From Callorhinus ursinus (Eukaryota > Chordata > Mammalia > Carnivora > Otariidae): DNA of 64,000 nucleotides. The DNA lies in contig NW_020312817.1 in NCBI RefSeq assembly GCF_003265705.1, positions 30,467,820 to 30,531,819 of the forward strand, written 5' to 3'. Numbering within the stretch: position 1 is the stretch's first letter; each line of letters starts with the position of its first letter. A program made the position numbers and the translations under genes. Of this stretch, positions 1-10,744 are shown piece after piece. Under the pieces are notes generated by a model. It ran no database searches and was not told where the DNA came from. It worked only from the letters and a program-made list of their open reading frames with translations.

Positions 1-774
1 CAGACTGAGGAATAGATATCAGATTCGGTCTGTCTTCTGTTACGCCAGACATTGAAGAAAGTTGTCACTCTTCTCACCGAATTGTTTTAAAAAAAAAACA
101 AACAGCTGTTACTCATAAAAAGTATGTTAAAACAGAATAGCTCTATCGTTAAATGGGAAATAGTTAATATTCTGTTTCAGATGAGAGAACGCATCAATTT
201 TTAATATGATAAAAACAATAGATATGACCCCCACAAACAGCCGCCCTTTGGGATCTTCAGTCATTTTTAAGAGCATGAATTTGAGAGTCTTTCAAATATA
301 TGAAAGGAGATTTCATGTCCACGTTTAGGTCCCATCTTTTCTAGGATAAATTTCTCCAGTTCCTCCCACAGGTCCTTCTGTGACTGGTGATATACCCGTT
401 AGCTACACTACAGTCCATGAGTGACTCAGAGCAGGGCACACAGAGCAGAATGCGATCCCACTCGCACTGTGCGCCCGGGAGGGTTCTGCGCCCGGGAACT
501 ACCTCTCTCAGCCTAAATATCCCGCCTCCATGAAAACATCCCAAGTTGCATTTGGGAGAAGTCCTGTCAGCCCATCCGTTCATCTCCTCCTGAACTGGCA
601 ATAACTCAAGCCACCAGGACTTTTTTTCTCTTGCTCTTCTAGAGAAGTGGGTCACACCAATCCTGTCTTTGTGCCATTGAGTTTTTTGAACCCAACTTAG
701 AATATCATCACACTTATCGCTATGAAATTCTCCTTTAGTTTTGTCTCTTGTAATCTTCCTGAATCTTAATTCTG

Positions 775-1015
775 TCATTTAGTGTATTAACTGTCCTTCC
801 AACTTTTCTGTCATCCACAAAATTGATGAACATGCCACCTGCCTCTATTCTTGTCACTGATAAAAAGACACCACGTGGGACCAAATCTCATGAGCCCCAC
901 TAAATACCTCATCTGTGTTTAGGGCAACCCATTAACAGACACGAGCAGCTATGTATGGACCTAATGAGGTTGTCATTGACCTCAATACTCATCCTCTGCT
1001 CCACAGGACACCAGA
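775..1015 (-). repeat. Ancient LINE fragment, L3/CR1-like
   Basis: The text around 'catccacaaaattgatgaac' followed by 'cactgataaaaagacaccac' resembles the conserved 3' region of CR1/L3 LINEs as I remember it. It is very divergent and the borders are approximate. The strand is inferred from how such copies usually read. Confidence 0.35.
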
Positions 1016-1572
1016 CTTAAAACCCATGAGTGATTCCTGCTGCCCCTCCCGCTATGCCTCTGCGCACTGATGTAACTTCACACATCCCCAATTTAAGCCA
1101 CCCCCCCACACACACACACTGCAGAGGAATTATTCTTCAAATGGTTCAAAAAAATACAAATTTACTGAGCATGCTGTATGTCAGACCCTGTGCTTTGGGT
1201 TAGAACTACAGAGATGAATCGGATATTCTCAGATCCTAGAATTGTGCTGCGGGAACTTCTGCCTCTACAGGTAGAGGGTCCCACCCTCTGGTCCTCTGCC
1301 CCCTTGAGGCCCCAGCGCCAGACCCTAGCCCTCCTTCCGGGCCCCCTGAGCGGGGACGGGGGCCCCCTTGCGGGCATGGCTGCTCCTGCTGGATTCCCCG
1401 GGGGAGGGAGGGGTGCCCCTGATGATTTCAGTTAGAATTCAGTGACATTGCCTCAGAACCATTCGGCTTCATGCTGCCATGTTTGATCAAATAAGCTTCA
1501 CTGGGCTGGAAACCCAAACATGGAGTTAAAATTGTTTGCGTGAGAAAAGGTGGCCAGCTCACACGGAACTCG

Positions 1573-1673
1573 CAGGGAGGGTAACCCNNNNNNNNNNGAT
1601 GGGGAGGGTAACCCGTGTGCAAACCCAGGACCGTGGATGGGGAGTGTAACCCTTGTGCAAACCCAGGACAGTG
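1573..1673. repeat. 38-bp minisatellite interrupted by an assembly gap
   Basis: Two nearly identical 38-bp units lie at 1598-1635 and 1636-1673, each starting GATGGGGAG.GTAACCC and ending GTGCAAACCCAGGAC.GTG. A partial copy (GGGAGGGTAACCC) precedes the N run. The gap therefore sits inside the array, and the true copy number is unknown. Confidence 0.85.
1588..1597. other. Assembly gap (10 N) inside the minisatellite
   Basis: Ten consecutive N. Both edges are in the same tandem repeat, so this is most simply a collapsed or unresolved repeat rather than missing unique sequence. Ten N is likely a placeholder length. Confidence 0.95.
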
Positions 1674-1679
1674 GATGCT

Positions 1680-2110
1680 TGGCCGGGACGACAGCTCCCG
1701 CCCAGAACCTCGGACGGTCCTCAGCCTCCTCGATAGCCCCGTGTCGTGGGCCGGCGCGCGGGGACGCCCCACGGCCAGCAGCTGGCCGGGCGCGCGCGGG
1801 TTCACGTCAGCAATTGGGAGCCGTCCGAGGGAAGCAGGCGGCTCAAGGCGGGAAGCCAGGCCACCGGGAGGGCGGGCCGGAGGCGCCCCGGAGGCCCGCT
1901 GCCTCTCAGACAGCCACCTGCTCACCCCGACACCCCTCGGGAATCTGTGGGGCAGAAGCCAGGGGCCCGGAGGGCCACCTGCGCTTCCGCCCCATGAGAC
2001 TTCAGAGCCCTGAGGGCCGTGTGTCGTGGCTCCCGCTTGGGTCCTGTGCTGGTGGCTCCCAGATGGCCGGGGAAGAGAAGCTGGAACCAGAGCGAAGATC
2101 ATCACCAGGG
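1680..2110. promoter_or_regulatory. CpG-island-like block inside a VIT intron
   Basis: This block is strongly GC-rich and dense in CpG. By eye I count about 28 CpG in 1681-1920, including runs such as GGCGCGCGGGG and GGGCGCGCGCGGG, against a CpG-poor background on both sides. It directly follows the minisatellite. Open frames of up to about 200 codons run through it on both strands, as expected in GC-rich DNA, and none shows a known domain. It could be an intragenic (orphan) CpG island, an alternative promoter or an enhancer. No clear core promoter element or first exon is visible. Confidence 0.6.
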
Positions 2111-3101
2111 TCTCCGAGGCGGGATTTTGGGCCGTCCCATGTAGTGTGAGTCACGGGGAGTGTGGCAGGGGGGGTCTCTTTGGGGCCTCACCCAGTAAGT
2201 ACCCTGCGATGCTCAAGGCTCGAAGACTCCCCGGGAGTGAGAAACAGTGGGGGGTAAGCCCGGCGCCCAGCGCAGCCCCACCTCGCCCTCTGCAGCAGTC
2301 TCCTCACCTCTAAAACGGGGTCGTGCTTGTCACCCAAGTCACGGGGTTATTTGTGACTTACCGTTGCCACGTGCATGGTCAGTGCCTGACATTGAGCGCA
2401 CTCTCGGCCAGTGTTAGTGGTTCTACGTTTTTACCACGGGAATCCTTCGGAGCCAGTGTCTCTCCTGGACACGGACGGTATGGAGGAGATGAGCGAGCAA
2501 GCTCGGCCACACACATAAGTGATCGTGTTCTAAGACTGCCTTACCCCTTTCGGGGTGATTTTGTACACATTTCCCTCCGTGGCAGGCAGGTCAGGACAAG
2601 TGTTTACGACCTCAGCTTTACACAGGAGAAGACTTAGGGCTGGAGAAGGTGGGCGAGCCCCCCAGGCTCCCAGCTAGGGTTTGGTGGACACAGGATGGGC
2701 CTTCTGCTGCCTTTCATCCTCCCATCACCTGGTTCCTCCTCGACGCCAGGATGTAAGCGTTCCCACAGACTGACGTGCCATTTCTACCAAGTCCAAAAAC
2801 ACCAAGTCTCAGCTGTCCAAATATTTGTCAGCCCTCGGCGTTTGGAGAAAAGCGATTCGGTTCATACTTGTCCCAAACAAATATAAATGGCACCAACAGA
2901 AGGACTGGTGCCCAGGACGGGAATGAGGGCTTGGAGATCCTTGCTGTCAGCGAACTGTTTCTCTCCTGCTGAAGTATGCCCAGCATTGTAATTCTCTGTA
3001 GCACTCGAGGGGGCTGAGAGCCTCCAGCAAAAACGGAGATGCCACCAGCCCTGGTTTTTGGGTTTTGTTTGGGGGTTTTTTTAGGGAAAGGGCGTGTTTT
3101 G

Positions 3102-3113
3102 CCAGCAGGTGGC
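3102..3113 (+). promoter_or_regulatory. CTCF-like binding motif
   Basis: CCAGCAGGTGGC followed by GAC matches the well-known CTCF core (CCASYAGRKGGC) on the + strand. Only the motif is visible; occupancy cannot be judged. Confidence 0.5.
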
Positions 3114-3184
3114 GACAGAGAAGCAGAAGGTTTAAACCTATTAATCAGAAATCTGAACTGGGAGATCATCTCACCCAACGTGCA

Positions 3185-3262
3185 AATGTTATTCCCAAAC
3201 AAATTAAGGTTCACAGAGGGTCTGTGACTTGTTTAAGGTCATACACCTGGTTAATGGCTGAG
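3185..3262 (+). repeat. MIR-like SINE fragment
   Basis: The series 'ttcacagagggtctgtgact' then 'ttaaggtcatacacctgg' follows the MIR core pattern (gaggttaagtaacttgcccaaggtcacac). It is a divergent and partial copy. Confidence 0.5.
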
Positions 3263-5544
3263 CCAAATTATACTCCGTTCTCGCCATGAACTCAGAATGT
3301 GCACGAACACAGACTGCCTTTCAAAATAGCCTGACATCCTCATCATACGAAGGAAAATACCACTTCTTTTGAGTGTGTGTTCATCATTGCAGCATGCAGC
3401 CAAGCTGATGGGCTCATCAGGCCCTCAGCTTTCCGAGCTGGGGAGGTGGGCAGAGAAGGGATAGAGGAAGAGAAACAGCTATTTTTGGTGTCCTTCTGAG
3501 GCTCCATAACACGCTTGTGCTGCCTCTGGGCGCTTCCTGGCCATGACCCCCGCCACAGCCGTCAGGGACTGCGGGGTAAGAATACCCCTTCCCGACCACT
3601 CCTTCTACTTTATTAGCACCAGCTTATAGTGGGGGCGTTCAACATTTTACTGAAAGGCCAGGCGCCGCTTTGCTATCTACTGCTGGTGGCACAGCGTGAG
3701 AAGCAGAGACTCAGGAAACGAGGGGACCACCTGCCCTCTGAAGGGGCCTAGATTTGTTCTGTATCGTTCTAAGGAAGAGAACATAAACAGATGGGTAAGT
3801 CAGAGGTACCTAAAATGACTTTGGGCACATAGTGGGTGCTTCATAAGCGTGGATGGAGGGATGGATTAAGATTTCAGATCGATACAATGAAACATTTTCT
3901 AACAGTCTCAGTGGTCCAAGAAGGAATGTACTGTCTTGGTTGAGTATGTAATGAATTCCCTGTCCCTGGATGTATTCAAGCATCAGCCATGCAGTCACTT
4001 GGTAGGGATGTTGTAGAAGCATGCTGGGGGAGATTGGTTTGGATTGGATGAGCTTTTGGGTCCCCTCGAATCCCGGGATCCTTATTTTCTATGATTCTTG
4101 GTGCACAGTGAAAGAATGGAAAAGGCAAAGATGTTTCTGTCTTTGGTTTTCAGAGCTTTCCAAGAGAAGAATCCTAAAGGTTTCAGGTGGCCTTCTAAAG
4201 CCTGGTCCCATGTTCCTTTACTAAACTTTCTGCCACAACTGAAAAATGTTATCATCCTGGAAGTTCATTTGAGAGCTTCTGCTGGTTTCACCAAAATAAC
4301 AAGTTTGCTTCTTTTTAATTTTGAAAATCAGGGGAAATGGACTTGTGGCAACCTGGGTTGGTCCTGTTAGATGCAGGTATTTATACAGCCCAACCTCCTG
4401 GCCATGACGAGATGGAGACACATAGGATGACAGAGTTAGGAGAGTCTGGCAAGCCGGCGGGTGGTGCAGAGGCCACTCCTGTCCATCGGGTAGCAAAAGG
4501 GAAATGAGAAACGTGAAGACTGTACAACGGGAGTGAGTTCCTCGCCCCCAAATGAGGCTTTGACGCTCATTCCATCTCGAAGCATACCCTGACTTCCTGC
4601 TATTTCCCCTTCTTTCTTTGCAGAGGGGTATTCAGCTTTCCCTTCACGTGAGTGGGTGTTGTTCGCTTTTTACAGAATTAAGTGTTTGAAACTCCAACAG
4701 CAAACCCAGCTCTCGGTCTGAGGGCAGATTTTACCGGTAGGGAGAGACAGGGTGGAGGAAAGGACGCTGACCTCTCGTTTCTTACCCCCTTCCTCCAACG
4801 TGGAGCCTTGGACAGTTTCTCTGAGAGGCTCCTGGCTGAGAAATGCCGTTAGACACCCAAAGCGAATTTTTAAAATGATGCGAGGAAGTGGGATGAGCAG
4901 ACTGACCTTTCATGGAAAGATGAAATCATGTGCTTGGCAAATTGGAAAAACTAACAAGCTTAGAGAAAGCTCACCGCAGCCAAGAGCGAGCAGAACCTCC
5001 AGCACCTTCCTCCTCTCCCAGAGCCTCTGGGGGGATGCCCCTGGACATCCCAAAAACAGGGAGACCAACTGACCAACCTCTGGTGCTCCCTGAGAAACTC
5101 ACTGGCCTTCCTGAGCCTGAAAAGATTCTCACTGATTGTCTTTAATCCCTTAAATAATACATGTGTGAACTTGGCTCCCATGTAAATGGCTCTAAAGAAA
5201 ACTGCCCAGCCTGAAAATACACACGCACGCATGCGCACACACTCTCAAAGCACAAAACCCTTTTGCAACTTTACCTCTAATCTCAGGCTGTGGAGGGGAG
5301 GGGTTGCTCTCTGGACCCTCTTATTTGTTTGCGTTACTGGGGATCTTAGGTCCTCCCCTCAGTCTATATCTGCCGCCATTAGACTGTCCATGTGTCTCAC
5401 CCATCTTTGTTCATTGACTCAATCACCACATGTTGACCAAGGACCTACATGGGGTAGGCACAGTGAAGGTTTACATGATGAGCAAGACCCATGCCCTGAC
5501 CTTGAGATTTTCAGAATTTTACAGAAGGATAATTTACACTGGCC

Positions 5545-5660
5545 AAGTGCTTCCTGCTTGCAGGTAAGGAAACTAAGGCTCAGATAGACTCTGAGCCTTA
5601 ACAGGCTAACAGGCAGTAGGAAAGAGACCCAGGTCTTCTGACTTCAAGCCCCCTGAGCAC
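5545..5660 (+). repeat. MIR-like SINE fragment
   Basis: 'aaggaaactaaggctcagat' followed by 'agacccaggtcttctgactt' matches the 3' half of MIR in order and orientation. The copy is partial and diverged. Confidence 0.5.
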
Positions 5661-5872
5661 CCAGGAGAGTCTGGTGTCTTTTGTAGGCTGTCAGTAATTC
5701 ATTCTTATCTCTGAAGGCGGGGGCGGTGTGGAGAAGAGCACAGTCAACCTTAAGCCAAGTCTGCCCCCGAACCCCAAGCTGGGTGTGAATATCCATTATG
5801 TCCCCATCCCTGGGGTAAGGCCAGATGCTTCCTGTTCTTGTAAGTCACCAAAAGTTTTACTGTTCTTTCCAG

Positions 5873-5935
5873 GATTTGTTCCAAAAGAAGAATTAAGCAC
5901 ACAGTCTTTGGATCCAGTGTCCCAGGGAGATGCAA
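5873..5935 (+). CDS. VIT: Vitrin, exon encoding the end of the linker before vWFA1
   Basis: This is a 63-bp exon of VIT, a secreted extracellular-matrix protein of the cochlin/vitrin family. A preceding G plus this exon reads GFVPKEELSTQSLDPVSQGD-A, nearly the same as the human vitrin linker as I remember it (GLVPKEELSTQSLEPVSLGD). The acceptor is a pyrimidine-rich TTCTTTCCAG at 5872 and the donor is GTAAGT at 5936. The exon starts with two bases completing a codon and ends with one base (A), which the next exon completes to Asn before the Cys that opens the first A domain. The intron just upstream is open in this frame from 5698, so the splice acceptor, not a stop, sets the left edge. Confidence 0.9.
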
Positions 5936-6214
5936 GTAAGTGAACTGACAACTGGAAACCCAGAGGGGCTGTGACATCCGATCTGCTCCCCTCTCTCCAC
6001 ACTCAGCCCACCCAGATCCCCTTCTCTCCCACCCTGGATCTATTTATCTCCTCTCTTCTGTTACTTTGTTCTAAGGGGAAAGGGAAGCTTATGGAGGATT
6101 TAAACTGTCTGTGTGCACGAAGGGGAAAGGATCAGGTTTTTTCAACATCACCATGGCAACAGGGTGGGATGGAAAGGGGAGACAAAGGAGGGGGTTAAAG
6201 GAAGAGACGGGCTT

Positions 6215-6660
6215 GCCGGCAGGGTCAGTGGCTCCGTGAACAGGTTGGCAGACAGAGCTCTGAGCTGGAGGTGGAAATGCGGAGAAAGGGCAGATTCAGG
6301 AGACAGAGAAGGACGAATCTAGAGGTTTGGAGGTGGAGGTGTGAGAGAGGAAACTGACGAAGATGATTTGAGCAACTGGGATACTGGGCACTGCCATGAG
6401 GACCCCCTGGGATGGGGCAGGTGGGGGCAGGGAGATCGTTGCTGACTGCCGTCTTCCACAAGACATTCGGCCTAGTAGACAGTTGACTACCCAGATCTGA
6501 CTCAAGAAGGAGCAGCCCACCTGGGAATTCAGAGTTGGAAGATGATGAGCTAGGATTCAAAACCAAGGTTAGGAAAACAGGAAAGGTGACCGAGGGACAC
6601 AAGCGGCCTTACACCTGAAGAACTTCAGCACTGAATAGGTGGAGGAGAAGCCCCCTGAAG
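6215..6660 (+). repeat. Ancient LINE2-like fragment
   Basis: Purine-rich text including 'tttgagcaactgggatactg' and the surrounding order of phrases resembles the 3' part of mammalian L2-type elements in sense orientation. It is highly diverged; family and borders are approximate. Confidence 0.4.
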
Positions 6661-6789
6661 ATACCAGGAAGGAAGGATCAGGGAAAAAAAGGAAAACCAA
6701 GAGGCAGTTGAGCGTTGCGGGCCAAGGAGATCACGTGCAGATTCCCTCAGAGAGTCGTTGCAAGTCAGCCACCCGTGGGCTGGGAGTCC

Positions 6790-7105
6790 CAACCCAGCTA
6801 TGTAGGAGGATCACCTGAAGACATTTTTAAAAACTCAAGATGCCCAATTCCTGGCTCATACCTACTGAATCACCCTCACCCTAGATCTTCCTACTCAGGA
6901 TACAGGTTGACCACACCAGCATCACCTGCGGGCTTGTCAGAAATGCAAAATCTCATGCTCTACCTCCGACCTACTGAATCAAGTGATTTCTTTGCACGTC
7001 CAACCTTGAGAAGCCCATCCCAGAGTGATTCCCGGGCATCCTCCTTTGTTGAAGCTGCGTAAGCGACTCTGATACATATCCAGGGTTAAGAAACACTGGC
7101 CTAAT
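6790..7105 (+). repeat. Two adjacent MER5-like DNA transposon copies (hAT-Charlie)
   Basis: Both halves carry the MER5A order. About 6790-6880 has 'ggatcacctgaagacat' then 'cctactgaatcaccctc'. About 6910-7105 has 'cagcatcacctgcgggcttg', 'cagaaatgcaaaatctca', 'gacctactgaatca' and finally 'gggttaagaaacactgg'. These are non-autonomous and carry no coding content. Confidence 0.65.
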
Positions 7106-7709
7106 GCATTGGACAGCACAAAGTATTCATCTATAAAATCATATGTTGGAGAAAACCAAAGCAATTAAGAAAATTGGTAGATTGATTCCTGTGGACACTC
7201 TCACCTTTTCTTCCTTGCCCTCCAACCTCTGTCCTCTGTGACAGTAATAAATTGCTCATGCAGAACATTTAGTGACTCAGTTCTATCCTGGAGTATTGAT
7301 GTCATCCTCCTATCGACATGTTTTCATCTCACTACGAGGAGGCCACTAGGTCTCAGCCCACGTGCAGAGCTGAAACCATGATCCGTAAAGCATCGTGGGA
7401 AATGGAGAGCACGGGTGATTCCAATGTCAGCCATCAGGGTAGTGAGTAAAGAGAGCCAAGCAAATAGAGAACATCTCAGCTTCTTAAAACCTAGCTATGA
7501 AGTGAGCACTTCAATCCTGAGCACAGCTCAAGATGTAAGAAATAAGAAAAAAATTGTCTATGAAGAAGCAAAACAGAGACTCAAAATCCATGTGCTTTAT
7601 TTATTTAAAAAGAAAATCACCTTTGGGCCTCATTCTAATTAAGTTATTTAAAAAAAAAACTTTTCATTTTAAAAGGCATATTGAGCTAATCTGCTGACAG
7701 CTGGAAGGA

Positions 7710-7890
7710 AAACCCCTGTCCAGGGGCGTGTCTCAAACTTTCGTGTGCACACAGTTCACCTGGAGATCTTGTTAGAATGGGGCTCTGATTCTGTAGATCT
7801 GGGTGGAGCCTGGGAGTCCTCATTTCCAGCACACCACAGGTGCGGTGAGCAGGGGGCCCTGAAGAACACCACTGCCACCTGCTGGCAACA
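7710..7890 (+). repeat. MER5-like DNA transposon copy
   Basis: 'cagttcacctggagatcttg' 'ttagaatggggctctgattc' 'tgtagatctgggtggagcct' follows the MER5A consensus order. The right end runs into the CTCF-like motif at 7874. Confidence 0.6.
7874..7885 (-). promoter_or_regulatory. CTCF-like binding motif
   Basis: The minus strand reads CCAGCAGGTGGCAGT, an excellent fit to the CTCF core. It points towards the plus-strand motif at 3102, so the two are convergent and flank the exon at 5873. Only the motif is visible. Confidence 0.55.
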
Positions 7891-9609
7891 ATTCTCATTG
7901 CCAGCTCAGACCCAGGGAAGAAGGGGTTGGCCCTGTGTGGGGTACAACATCACAAGCCTTAGAACAGTTCTGCTTTTTCCCAGGCTTCCGCGGCATTGTT
8001 AAGGCTCTCACTTCTTGCTTTTGTTTGATTCTTCCAATCTTCATCTCAAGGATCATGCTTTGGCATAGGCAGTTTGGGGACAGCAAAGGACAAGGGAAGC
8101 CAGCTGAACAGGACGAGTTGGCAGGCACTGAATGTCCAGGCAGACAGGAAATGAAAGTTTGCAAGATCCACTAATGAGCCAAGGCACTAATTCCAGATGG
8201 AGCAGAGTCAGCCAGGCCCAGAGAGGTCCCTGTCATCGCCCACTTCTCTGCCTTTCATTGCCAGGCGCCAGTGCAGGGTGATGAAGCACATTCTCAGATA
8301 CAACTTTTTTCCTTAATCTGCCAATTCTGCAGTATCACTCTTTAATAAGTATCTCTTATCGATTCTGCTTAACGCTGTGTCAACTCATGTCCATTTCTTG
8401 CTCTCGTTTAATACATACCTATATCCCTTCCTGCCTACTGATCTCCTCCTGGGGAACGGGAAGACCATGGTCGCACGGAAGTAATGCAACATGCATCGGA
8501 GAGAAGAGAAGCCTAGTGGTGGCCTCCTGGGCGATTGTGCTGGAGCCTAGAGAGTTCCAGGCGTGTCCAGGCGGCTGCATGCCCAGGCAGAAAGGACAGC
8601 ACTGCCCGCGTGTCCTCGTGGATACTCCAGCCCAGAAATTCCTACCTTTACTGTCCCTCTCTCTTTTTTCCCCCCATGGATCTCTGTTTTGAAATATTCT
8701 TGTCTCCTAAATCTCAGTTGTCCAATGATCCATTCCCCATTTTTTTTTTAACCAGAGGGATATATACCTCCTAATAAGAACTTCTGAACAGTATTGAATA
8801 ATCAGTTTTATCATACTAAGATGATGTAATTTCAATCGAGAGCAAAGAGGACTTTAACTATTAGCTTATGTGGCTTTCCACCAACTCCTGCAGCATTTGA
8901 AAGGTTGAGAAAAGCTTTTAGCCCCCTGCCTCCCTCACAACCTTCGTGTATGCACAGGGGTCCAGAGATCCTAGCCAGAACAACTGTCCTAGTCTTTATC
9001 ACAACTAAAAGAGAGGAAAAAATTCAAAGCTTGCTACAAACAAGTCCCAAGATGTGTAGATATATGCGGGTAATTCTATGGTTGCCTCACCTGGGGAAGT
9101 GAAGACGATTGGTATCAATTTCTCATTCTACCATTCCTGCCCTCCCCTCAGCACTGGCCTTGCAGAATTTTTCATACCTTTATAAAAACCCAACACATAA
9201 TTCTACAAAATTAAGATGAGGGTAAGAGACCGCAAGCTCCTGAGACTCAATCTGGGTGAATTCTACATTTGGGGGGTCTGCACTGAAGTGGTCTGAGCCG
9301 AGGAAACCATCCGCAGGGCTTTCCCACACTTGACCGGGAGGCCATTGCTTCTGAAGGCTCTAAGTTGGCTGATACAGAGAATTCTAAAGCAGTTATAGAA
9401 ATAAGTGCTAGACCAAGTGTCCAGGACCTTGGTGCCCAGTGAAAATCAGTTATGAATTTAAATAAGTGAATAAACCCTGCATCTTGCCGTTACTTTTTAT
9501 TTTCTTTGCATTGGATTCTCGGGGAGCTCTGGGGGAGAAAGAGGAGAGAAAGCCTGGGTTAATGCAATGAGAGATCATCAGAATAACAGAGCCCTTTTCC
9601 ATTCCTCAG

Positions 9610-9757
9610 ACTGCAAAGTTGACTTGTCATTTTTAATCGATGGGAGCTCGAGCATTGGCAAACGCCGATTCCGAATCCAAAAGCAGTTCCTGGCTGATGT
9701 TGCCCAAGCTCTTGACATTGGCCCTGGTGGTCCACTGATGGGCGTTATTCAGTATGG
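9610..9757 (+). CDS. VIT: Vitrin, first exon of vWFA domain 1
   Basis: A 148-bp exon starting after CCTCAG and ending at GG|GTAAGT. With one base from the previous exon it encodes N-CKVDLSFLIDGSSSIGKRRF and continues through DVAQALDIGPGG to QYG. LIDGSSS is the DxSxS metal-ion (MIDAS) motif that opens a von Willebrand factor A domain. Nearly every residue agrees with human vitrin as remembered. VWA domains of this family bind matrix partners such as collagen and glycosaminoglycan; for vitrin the partners are less well defined. Two trailing bases (GG) are completed by A from the next exon, 11.9 kb away, to give Gly. Confidence 0.96.
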
Positions 9758-9989
9758 GTAAGTGCTGTTCTTAATCCAGAAACCGAGTCGTGCCACATGC
9801 TGAATCTTATGCCACAAATAATACCATCCTACAGCACAAATTCATCTTCTTCCCTAATACAAATGTAAATGAAAGAAATGGAAGCAATTTCAGGTGCCAC
9901 TTAAGAAATCTGACTCTTCCAGAAGGGAAGGACAGGTTAGTGAACACTTAGAAGTAAATGGCATTTGCACGCAGGGTTTGTAGAGAGCA

Positions 9990-10100
9990 TATTTATTTGG
10001 GAATGAGGAGAGCTGGATTCAAGTCTTAGCTCAGCCAGTAACAAGCTACGTGGTCTTGGGCCAGGGCTTTGCCTCTCTGTCCTCAGTTTCCTTTTCTGTA
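9990..10100 (-). repeat. MIR-like SINE fragment
   Basis: 'tgccttgggc'-type order is seen as 'gtggtcttgggccagggctt' then 'tgtcctcagtttccttttct', the reverse-complement arrangement of the MIR 3' half. It is diverged. Confidence 0.55.
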
Positions 10101-10744
10101 GGCCAAGAAGGTGGGCTGCACCCTGTGCTCTGTCCACCTGGAGGTAAGACGCCTAGAAAATATGGTGCTGTAGGTTGACATTTCTCTTTTCTCCATATGG
10201 CCTTAGGCCTCTGTGCTAGTCCTGGAAAAGATTACCAGGTAATGGGGAAGACTGGGTGGGGAGGGGAGTGGCCTCTATCAGTCAGCTGAGCACCAGGTGA
10301 CTGTCCCCAGCCCACCCTATTACTCTAGTTAGGGTAGAAATTGAGTGTTCATACTGACATCCAAGCTCAACTTTTTCTCTTATTGGGGGCAATAAGTCAA
10401 TCTTATTTCATAATAATAGGTTTCTCCCTAAATGCCGATATACAGATGTTAACAGATAATAAGCAGACAATCGGAAGAGCAAACAAGCACAGATCTCAAA
10501 CGATAGCTGGACTTTTGACCAGGAACCATTAAGGGCAGGATAATGGTCTCACTTTCCACAAAGGACCCTCGGACACAATATGACCCCTCCTTCCCCACAG
10601 ATCTTCAGCTTAACCTTAGCAATGGAAACTAACATAGACCTTGGTGCCTCTTGCTGAGAAGCCGCGGCCCCAGCTTATTTGCCTCCCCCCACCAAAAAAG
10701 TAAAACATTTATACCTGACAACAATCAGAGGGTCTCCAGATCCT

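Larger units (their letters stand above)
1..5872 (+). other. VIT: VIT intron (5' part of window)
   Basis: This stretch lies upstream of the first exon I can recognise and is read as intron, because the exon at 5873 starts inside a codon and needs an upstream exon ending in G. I looked for the preceding linker exons of vitrin and found none with both a matching peptide and a phase-1 donor, so they are probably further upstream. It contains an L3/CR1-like fossil near 775-1015, a CpG-rich block with a minisatellite at about 1573-2110, a CTCF-like motif at 3102, and MIR-like fragments near 3185 and 5545. The open frames here lack recognisable domains. Confidence 0.7.
5936..9609 (+). other. VIT: VIT intron
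   Basis: A 3.7-kb intron with GTAAGT at the left edge and CCTCAG at the right edge. It holds an L2-like fossil (about 6215-6660), several MER5-like copies and a minus-strand CTCF-like motif at 7874. I saw no further exon. Confidence 0.85.

Noticed and set aside
1428..2149. Open frames of about 130-225 codons on both strands in the CpG-rich block
   Set aside because: Overlapping frames on both strands, some running through the N gap, are typical of GC-rich DNA. No domain or start context.
2323..2637. Frame containing a GASVSPG-like peptide reminiscent of the vitrin linker end
   Set aside because: No donor of the right phase after it and no similarity outside those few residues. Chance.
5717..5814. 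Possible extra VIT exon (pyrimidine-rich TCTCTGAAG acceptor, GTAAGG donor) before the 5873 exon
   Set aside because: It would end in phase 0 while the next exon needs one preceding base, producing an early stop. The encoded peptide has no counterpart in vitrin as remembered.
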